A model generated the notes under the pieces. It saw nothing but the letters and a program-made list of their open reading frames with translations, was not told where the DNA came from and did no database searches. The translations under genes were made by a program, and so were the position numbers. Of a stretch of DNA of 11,621 nt, positions 6,670 through 11,621 are shown piece after piece. The DNA is from Oscillospiraceae bacterium (GTDB lineage: Bacteria; Bacillota; Clostridia; Oscillospirales; Ruminococcaceae), in the NCBI GenBank assembly GCA_900768245.1, contig CAAGCE010000288.1:1-11621 (forward strand). Direction: 5' to 3'. Position 1 is the first letter of the stretch; every line of letters starts with the position of its first letter.

Positions 6670-8544
6670 ATGAAAAAGCCTTTTCACATTGGATTTAATA
6701 TTGCAATTATATTTATGCTGACAGTTCTGGTTATCTCAATATACACAGCTATACTTCAGATGAATTTCAGCAATAATATGCTTGAAGCTGCTGTTGAAGA
6801 TCACACAAGATGTTCAGATGCGATACACAAGCTTGTATCAAACACATTTACAAAAGATGATTATGAAAACATTACTGCTGTCGGGGATATGTCTTCCGAA
6901 CGATACAAGGAGCTGCAAAAAAAGCTTAACGAGCTGCGCTCATTAAATTCAACACGCTACCTTTATACAGCCAAAAGAGGCGACGACGGCAGACTCATTT
7001 ACCTTATTGACGGTCTTGACCTTGACGCTGATGATTTTGCTTTCCCGGGAACTTACATAGAAGAAGAAATGATACCTTATATTGATGCTGCCCTTTCAGG
7101 AAAAACGGTGTATTCTCAGGAGATCATGGACACAACATGGGGACATATTTTCACAGCCTGCTATCCTGTTATGGCATCAGACGGTTCAGATGAGATAATA
7201 GGTGCTCTTTGTATGGAAATGGATATGGAAAGCACTTATGAATATATGAAAAAAAGCCGTGATGCAACAATAAAAATAGCCTGTACCGCTGCTGCGGTTA
7301 CGATCGTTATGATAATAACCATCTATCTTGCTTTGCACAAAAATAAATTAAAAGATGAAAAGCAGCAGGAACTTATCAGGCAGTCAGCTATTGCTGCCGA
7401 AGCTGCCAACAAGGCAAAATCTACATTTCTTTTCAACATAAGCCACGATATTCGTACGCCTATGAATGCTATTATCGGCTATGCCGAACTTGCGGGACGG
7501 ATCACTGAGTCTGACAACAAGCTGAATGACTATCTTGAAAAGATAAGAATATGCGGTCAGAAAATGCTCTCACTCCTTGACAATGTTCTTGAGCTTTCAA
7601 GGATCGAAAGCGGAAAGGTCACTATTGAGGAAACTGCCGTTGCTGCAGGCAGCATTTTTGACGACTGCCTTATAATGATACATTCCGAAGCCGAAAAAAA
7701 GCATCTGACCATTTCCGTTGAAAAAGAGATGATCTGCCCATACATTTATTTTGACACATCAAGAGTAACGGAAATAATCCTTAATATTATAAGCAATGCC
7801 ATTAAATATACAGGCGACGGAGGAGAAATACGCTGCACGATAAAACAGCTGCCTCATCAGAAGGAAGGCTGGATATATCACGAATTATCCGTTGCAGACA
7901 ATGGTATAGGTATGTCAGAGGAATTTCAGACTCATATATTTGAATCCTTTGCCAGAGAGCGTTCATCGACCGTAAGCGGTATCGAAGGAACAGGTCTTGG
8001 AATGGGAATAGTAAAAAAACTCGTCGACCTTATGGACGGTACAATTGACATAAAGAGCAGGCTTGGGGAAGGCACGACAGTCACGGTCCGCATCCCGTGC
8101 CGCACCGCAAGCTATGAGGACACTCAGCCAAAGAAAGCCGAAACACGAAACGATAAAAATATATTAGAGGGAAAGCATATTCTTCTTGCGGAGGATAATG
8201 ACCTTAACTCTGAAATTGCAATTGCTCTTCTTTCCGAAAAAGGACTTATTGTTGACCGAGCGGCGGACGGTGTAAAATGCATTGAAATGCTTGAAAAAGC
8301 ACCTGACGGCTATTATTCTCTTATTCTTATGGATATTCAGATGCCTATACTTGACGGATATGACACGACAACAACAATAAGAAGATTATCCGATACCGCA
8401 AAATCATCTATACCGATAATCGCCATGACTGCCAATGCATTTGAGGAGGACAGAAAAAAAGCTCTCTCAGTCGGAATGAACGACCATGTTGCAAAGCCTA
8501 TCGATATGAATATACTTATCCCGACTCTGCAAAAATATCTGTAA
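6670..8544 (+). CDS. Membrane hybrid histidine kinase with C-terminal receiver domain
   Basis: The 624-residue sensor kinase has a first membrane segment at about 8-28, an extracellular CACHE-like sensor at about 30-195 (with WGHIFTACYPV, common in such sensors), a second membrane segment at about 201-222, a coiled linker, then HisKA with the phosphate-accepting His259 in SHDIRTPMN. The ATP-binding domain follows: N box NIISNAIKYTGDGG (about 372-385), DNGIGM and GTGLGMG. The receiver (about 502-624) has acidic EDN, the phosphoacceptor Asp555 in LMDIQMP, a conserved Thr and Lys (AKP). The start is ATG at 6670, seven bases after GGAGG; a frame extending back to 6631 is rejected because it begins at the predicted transcript start. 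No output domain or DNA-binding regulator is attached or adjacent, so phosphate must pass to a partner encoded elsewhere, probably through an Hpt protein. Confidence 0.92.
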   Translation: MKKPFHIGFNIAIIFMLTVLVISIYTAILQMNFSNNMLEAAVEDHTRCSDAIHKLVSNTFTKDDYENITAVGDMSSERYKELQKKLNELRSLNSTRYLYTAKRGDDGRLIYLIDGLDLDADDFAFPGTYIEEEMIPYIDAALSGKTVYSQEIMDTTWGHIFTACYPVMASDGSDEIIGALCMEMDMESTYEYMKKSRDATIKIACTAAAVTIVMIITIYLALHKNKLKDEKQQELIRQSAIAAEAANKAKSTFLFNISHDIRTPMNAIIGYAELAGRITESDNKLNDYLEKIRICGQKMLSLLDNVLELSRIESGKVTIEETAVAAGSIFDDCLIMIHSEAEKKHLTISVEKEMICPYIYFDTSRVTEIILNIISNAIKYTGDGGEIRCTIKQLPHQKEGWIYHELSVADNGIGMSEEFQTHIFESFARERSSTVSGIEGTGLGMGIVKKLVDLMDGTIDIKSRLGEGTTVTVRIPCRTASYEDTQPKKAETRNDKNILEGKHILLAEDNDLNSEIAIALLSEKGLIVDRAADGVKCIEMLEKAPDGYYSLILMDIQMPILDGYDTTTTIRRLSDTAKSSIPIIAMTANAFEEDRKKALSVGMNDHVAKPIDMNILIPTLQKYL

Positions 8545-8555
8545 AACAAAGGAAC

Positions 8556-8665
8556 GATTAAAGATTAGTGTGAGAAAGATACTTGTTACCATAAAGTCTA
8601 AATAAAATATAAAGCCCTGACAGCTTGAACAATGCTGTCAGGGCTTTGGTTGATTAAAGATTAGT
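8556..8665. repeat. 14-bp direct repeats flanking the post-kinase hairpin
   Basis: GATTAAAGATTAGT occurs at 8556-8569 and again at 8652-8665, one on each side of the 8611-8647 hairpin. This could be a small duplication or the mark of an insertion; nothing in between looks like a known element. Confidence 0.6.
8611..8647. terminator. Hairpin past the kinase gene, probable (bidirectional) terminator
   Basis: AAAGCCCTGACAGC (8611-8624) and GCTGTCAGGGCTTT (8634-8647) form a perfect 14-bp stem with a 9-base loop, 66 bases past the kinase stop. On the plus strand the following run (TTTGGTTGATT) is weak; on the minus strand TTTATATTTTATTT follows, so it would end transcripts better in that direction. 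It likely shields the convergent kinase and GH13 genes from each other. Confidence 0.7.
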
Positions 8666-8691
8666 ATTAATTTGTATATAGTTTTATTGGT

Positions 8692-8770
8692 GTTTGGTAT
8701 TACCTGCGACGCGGGTGCTGTTTTTCGGATTTGCACAAAGCTTGGGCGCGTCCCAAATAAAAATAAAAAA
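8692..8770 (-). repeat. Gene-end repeat, copy B (3' of the GH13 gene)
   Basis: Read in the direction of the GH13 gene, a T-rich run is followed by ATTTGGGACGCGCCCAAG and then CCGCGTCGCAGG. Arms GACGCG (8708-8713) and CGCGTC (8747-8752) pair perfectly over a 33-base loop. It lies just past the GH13 terminator, in the same relation to its gene as copies A and C. Confidence 0.6.
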
Positions 8771-8787
8771 CTAAGGAACAAAGCAAA

Positions 8788-8826
8788 AGCTGCCGCAGAA
8801 AAGCACTCTGCGGCAGCTGTTTTTTA
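8788..8826. terminator. Terminator of the GH13 gene, bidirectional
   Basis: AGCTGCCGCAGA (8788-8799) and TCTGCGGCAGCT (8807-8818) form a perfect 12-bp stem with a 7-base loop, a few bases past the GH13 stop codon. The plus strand has TGTTTTTT directly after, and the minus strand TTTTGCTTTG, so it may stop transcripts from either side. Confidence 0.85.
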
Positions 8827-10365
8827 CTTGATAATATAGAAGCCTGCGCTCTTTGCTGGAACGCTTATTTTTCCGTTTTCGTTTGAAACCTTTCCGCCTA
8901 AGCTGTAAATGCTTTCCTTTATGCTGCACTCATAGTCAAATGCTGCGTTTCTGTCGGCAGGATTTATTACAACGAGAATTTTTTCGTCATCGGCACTTCT
9001 TACATATGCGAGAGGATATTCATTTTTCTCTGCATATACAAACTCTATTTCTCCCTTGCTCATAAGTGAGCTATGGGACTGTCTTATCTTGATAAGACGG
9101 TTTATTTCGTGCCACAATGAATTTTCATCAGCCATATTTGCGGCGGCTGTCGGTCTGTCGGCACTTTCGTCCTGTCTGATATAAAGTGCTTCCTTCGGAG
9201 CGGAGCTGAAGCCTACATTTGTTGTGCTGTCCCACTGCATCGGTGAACGTGAGCCTGTTCTGCCGTAGCCGCCTTCGACCGAGTCAAGTCCCTCAACGTA
9301 TCTCATTCCGATCTCATCGCCGTAATAAATGAACGGTGCGCCCGGCATTGAAAGCAGAAATGCAAATGCTATTTTCAGGTTGTCACCCTTTATTGAACGT
9401 GCAAGTCTGTCCATATCGTGATTTCCCGACGGAATACAGATAAGTCCCTTATGCTCTGATTTTTCATAGTTTTCAATGTATTTTGCAACAAACTCCGAAA
9501 CATCGCCCTTGCCTCTGTCAGAGAAAAATGGTTCCTCGCAGCGGAAAAGATCGTTATAATGTGACGGTCCGAAGTGGAGGAGGAAATCCATATGAAAACC
9601 GCCCTGCAGCGACTTGTCAGGCTCGCCCCATTCAGAAACCATTGCGGCATCCGGGAACTCTCTGTCCAAAAATTCTCTCACATTCTGCCAGAGCTTTATT
9701 GTACCCTTGCCGTTTTCATCATTTTTTACAAGTGAGCCTGCCATATCCACACGGAAACCGTCGCAGCCCATACCGAGCCAGAAGCGCATAACGTCCTTCA
9801 TAGCTTCAAGAGTTGCTTTGGGGCCTTCTGCGTCCATAGGCTGCTGCCACGGTCTTTCAGGCTTATAGTAGCCGTAGTTCAGCGCAGGCTGATGTGAGAA
9901 GAAGTTTACGGCGCAGGAACCGTCACGGTCTGAAATACCTCTGATACAGCCGATGCCCTGAGGTTCTTCCCAGATGCTGTCTGTCCAGATATAACGGTCG
10001 GTAAACTCATTTTTTCCTGCCTTCATAGACTCCCTGAACCATTTATGACAAACGCTTGTATGTCCCGGAACAAGGTCAAGAAGAACGTGCATATCACGCT
10101 TATGCGCTTCGTCAAAAAGATGTTTCAGGTCTTCATTTGTACCGTATCTCGGAGCAGCCTTGCAGTAATCGGAAACGTCATAGCCTGCATCTCCGAACGG
10201 TGATTCAAAGCAGGGATTTATCCAAATCGCATTGCAGCCTAATTTTTTGATATAGTCAAGCTTTTCAATGATGCCGTTGAAGTCGCCTATACCGTCACCG
10301 TTTGTATCATTGAAAGACTGAGGGTAGATCTCATAAAAAATTGCATTATCGAGCCACTTTGACAT
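8824..10365 (-). CDS. GH13 alpha-glucosidase-like enzyme, cytoplasmic
   Basis: The 513-residue protein is an alpha-amylase-family hydrolase that should cut alpha-glucosidic bonds in short malto- or isomalto-oligosaccharides or a related disaccharide inside the cell; no signal peptide is present. It has the calcium-site motif TNGDGIGDFNG (21-31), region I DLVPGHTS (Asp97, His102), GFRVDMAG with nucleophile Asp207, SEWGEP with acid/base Glu245 and PSGNHD with transition-state Asp317, then a C-terminal beta domain. This layout fits the oligo-1,6-glucosidase/alpha-glucosidase branch, but GFRVDMAG, SEWGEP and PSGNHD differ from typical oligo-1,6-glucosidase, so the linkage cannot be set from sequence. 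ATG at 10365 has AAAGGA upstream with a rather long spacer. It diverges from an AraC regulator, its likely controller. Confidence 0.88.
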   Translation of the reverse strand: MSKWLDNAIFYEIYPQSFNDTNGDGIGDFNGIIEKLDYIKKLGCNAIWINPCFESPFGDAGYDVSDYCKAAPRYGTNEDLKHLFDEAHKRDMHVLLDLVPGHTSVCHKWFRESMKAGKNEFTDRYIWTDSIWEEPQGIGCIRGISDRDGSCAVNFFSHQPALNYGYYKPERPWQQPMDAEGPKATLEAMKDVMRFWLGMGCDGFRVDMAGSLVKNDENGKGTIKLWQNVREFLDREFPDAAMVSEWGEPDKSLQGGFHMDFLLHFGPSHYNDLFRCEEPFFSDRGKGDVSEFVAKYIENYEKSEHKGLICIPSGNHDMDRLARSIKGDNLKIAFAFLLSMPGAPFIYYGDEIGMRYVEGLDSVEGGYGRTGSRSPMQWDSTTNVGFSSAPKEALYIRQDESADRPTAAANMADENSLWHEINRLIKIRQSHSSLMSKGEIEFVYAEKNEYPLAYVRSADDEKILVVINPADRNAAFDYECSIKESIYSLGGKVSNENGKISVPAKSAGFYIIK

Positions 10366-10393
10366 AAAAATTACCGTCCTTTCAGATATTGCA

Positions 10394-10422
10394 TTGAAAC
10401 TTGTTTTTCTATATGATATAAT
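10394..10422 (+). promoter_or_regulatory. Promoter of the AraC-family gene, extended -10
   Basis: TTGAAA (10394-10399), a 17-base spacer and TATAAT (10417-10422), preceded by TGA, giving the extended TGnTATAAT form. Its -10 box overlaps the -10 box of the opposite promoter by two bases, so RNA polymerase could not sit on both at once. Confidence 0.75.
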
Positions 10423-10450
10423 AATACTTAAATAAATATATTTCTATCAA
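10421..10450 (-). promoter_or_regulatory. Promoter of the GH13 gene
   Basis: On the minus strand TTGATA (10450-10445), an 18-base spacer and TATTAT (10426-10421). It is weaker than the opposing promoter by spacer and -10 match, as expected for an activator-dependent gene. The leader would be about 50 bases. Confidence 0.5.
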
Positions 10451-10493
10451 AAATATACTGAATTATGATACTATTCTACTTTGGAGGGCATAT

Positions 10494-11381
10494 ATGAACG
10501 ATCCGATATACGAAGAGAAGCGCCGACACAGTTCACTTTACATTCCATACACATATTATGAATGTGTTGTGCCGACATATTTTCCCTGCGTACCGCTGCA
10601 TTGGCACGATGAATTTGAAATAAATCTGATACTGAAAGGCAGAGGAATGTTCCGCTGCAATGACCGTTCCTTTGAGGTTTCGGAGGGTGATATTGTAATA
10701 ATTCTTCCGAACAAGCTTCATTCCATTTCATATATCGAAAATGAAGTTATGGCATATGACACCATTGTATTCAACCGTTCTCTGCTCTGCGGAAATTCCG
10801 ATGACCGATGCTATACTGAGTGCCTTTCCGATATTTTTGCCGATGACGCCTCAATAACTCTGCCCATCAGTACCCAAAACAAGGACTATACCCTTATGAA
10901 AGAAGCCGCAAGCACAATTATGAACTGCGCCAAAGAAAACAGCGGAATGGCTGATCTGCTGTTAAAAAGCGAGCTTACCCGTCTTTTCTGGCTGATAATA
11001 AAAAACTGCGAGATGCACAGCAGCCGCAGCCCTTATATTTCCGACAAAAACATAAAGGCAGCTTTGGAATACATCAATAAAAATTACAGCTCCGACCTTA
11101 CAATAAAAGAACTGGCAGGAAATGTTCATCTGAGCGAAAGCTATTTTATGGGCAAATTCAAAGAAATAACGGGAATGAGTGTTATGGAATATGTCAGTGC
11201 TGCACGTATCCGTGCCGCTTGCCGCCTGTTGATAAATTCCGGCTGCACAGCCGCAGAAGCCGCCTTTGAAGTCGGGTTCAGAAATCTTTCAAACTTTAAC
11301 CGACAGTTCAAAAAAGCCGCAGGCTGTTCTCCGAGAGAATACCGCAGAAATTTCATCGGTCATAATGCTCCGTCAATATAA
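10494..11381 (+). CDS. AraC-family transcriptional regulator with cupin sensor domain
   Basis: This 295-residue DNA-binding regulator probably senses a sugar and controls nearby genes. The N-terminal cupin-like domain (about 30-95) contains the LHWHDEFEINLILKG block and GDIVIILPN typical of AraC sugar regulators. A helical linker follows, then two helix-turn-helix units at about 186-288: the first around LTIKELAGNVHLSESYFMGKFKE, the second around AAEAAFEVGFRNLSNFNRQFKKAAG, ending in the family signature SPREYRR. The ATG at 10494 is six bases after GGAGG. It is transcribed away from the GH13 enzyme, with overlapping promoters, which suggests it regulates that gene and perhaps itself. The inducer is unknown. 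Confidence 0.93.
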   Translation: MNDPIYEEKRRHSSLYIPYTYYECVVPTYFPCVPLHWHDEFEINLILKGRGMFRCNDRSFEVSEGDIVIILPNKLHSISYIENEVMAYDTIVFNRSLLCGNSDDRCYTECLSDIFADDASITLPISTQNKDYTLMKEAASTIMNCAKENSGMADLLLKSELTRLFWLIIKNCEMHSSRSPYISDKNIKAALEYINKNYSSDLTIKELAGNVHLSESYFMGKFKEITGMSVMEYVSAARIRAACRLLINSGCTAAEAAFEVGFRNLSNFNRQFKKAAGCSPREYRRNFIGHNAPSI

Positions 11382-11397
11382 AAACACTTTTTTATGA

Positions 11398-11413
11398 TTT
11401 TTAGAGGTGACCT
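11398..11413 (+). repeat. Solo MITE end after the AraC gene
   Basis: TTTTTAGAGGTGACCT is identical to the right end of the element at 6356-6550 (6535-6550). The sequence to its left shows no similarity to the element and there is no matching left end nearby. It is therefore an isolated end, left by a deletion or by an aborted or partial copy, 17 bases past the AraC stop codon and directly next to repeat copy C. Confidence 0.65.
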
Positions 11414-11490
11414 TATTTTTTATTTAGGCGCGCCCAAGTACCCTGTGGATCTGAAAAAAACACCCGCGCCGCAGGCATACGGCGAACCCA
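11412..11490 (+). repeat. Gene-end repeat, copy C (3' of the AraC gene)
   Basis: TATTTTTTATTT is followed by AGGCGCGCCCAAG, a stretch with a seven-base A run, and CACCCGCGCCGCAGG, matching copy B read in the gene sense. Arms GGCGCG (11427-11432) and CGCGCC (11465-11470) pair over a 32-base loop. The second pair is G-C here but A-T in copy B, a compensatory change. It is inverted relative to copies A and B but keeps the same orientation toward its upstream gene. Confidence 0.6.
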
Positions 11491-11621
11491 TATAATACTA
11501 ATAACCATTTAACCTATGGATAAAATACGGTGGCTATAATACGCCCACTCTGCATCAAACTCCCTTGAAAGGCGGCAGCCTGTCTGCGGTCGTTTACTTT
11601 GATTGGACGTATTCTATCCTC
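11491..11621. other. Gene-free right edge, no confident feature
   Basis: Two TATAAT strings occur (11491-11496 and near 11534), with no good -35 box for either. Both strands have short open frames of about 35 codons that run off or in from the window end, for example a plus-strand frame from about 11507 with no start codon and no ribosome binding site. I see no protein family in them. This could be further dispersed repeat DNA or the tail of a neighbouring gene. Confidence 0.3.

Noticed and set aside
10406..10447. TTTCTAT direct repeats as AraC binding sites
   Set aside because: Seven bases in very AT-rich DNA are expected by chance, and similarity does not extend further.

Overview
The window looks like chromosomal DNA from a low-to-middle GC Gram-positive of the class Clostridia, most likely a Ruminococcus-like gut or rumen member of the Oscillospiraceae. 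That placement is inferred from protein character (a clostridial-type glycogen branching enzyme, CACHE-type sensors, a CAHC thioredoxin reductase), strong GGAGG ribosome binding sites and sigma-A promoters of the TTGAnn-N16-18-TATAAT kind. Nothing in the sequence fixes the species. No rRNA, tRNA, CRISPR array, transposase or phage gene was seen.

Layout. 1-214: intergenic DNA with a cluster of short hairpins and one copy (A) of a dispersed gene-end repeat. 215-2146 (-): glycogen branching enzyme glgB. 2288-4279 (-): CACHE-sensor methyl-accepting chemotaxis protein, with its own terminator, a long leader, and a sigma-A-like promoter upstream of a sigma-28-like promoter. 4650-5585 (-) trxB and 5626-6309 (-) an IroE/Fes-like esterase form a two-gene operon read from one promoter and closed by a strong terminator. 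6356-6550: a roughly 195-bp MITE-like palindrome between the esterase operon and the divergent gene. 6670-8544 (+): membrane hybrid histidine kinase. 8824-10365 (-): intracellular GH13 alpha-glucosidase-like enzyme, divergent from 10494-11381 (+), an AraC-family regulator; their promoters overlap. 11382-11621: gene-free end with a solo copy of the MITE end and an inverted copy (C) of the gene-end repeat.

How the genes may work together. glgB and the GH13 enzyme are both cytoplasmic alpha-glucan enzymes. The AraC protein is the obvious candidate regulator of the GH13 gene because of the back-to-back promoters. The chemotaxis receptor and the hybrid kinase are two membrane sensors that could report nutrients. 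The esterase-trxB pair is a separate small transcription unit. No glgA, glgC, glgP or sugar transporter lies in the window, so this is not a full glycogen or sugar-uptake operon.

Four predicted starts were moved inward from the longest open frame (glgB, trxB, esterase, kinase), because a GGAGG-type site lies inside or just before the longer frame. The least explained signals are non-coding: a gene-end repeat whose paired arms show one compensatory change between copies, the MITE at the edge of the esterase promoter, and the long stem in the chemotaxis-gene leader. I did not find a clearly new multi-gene system.
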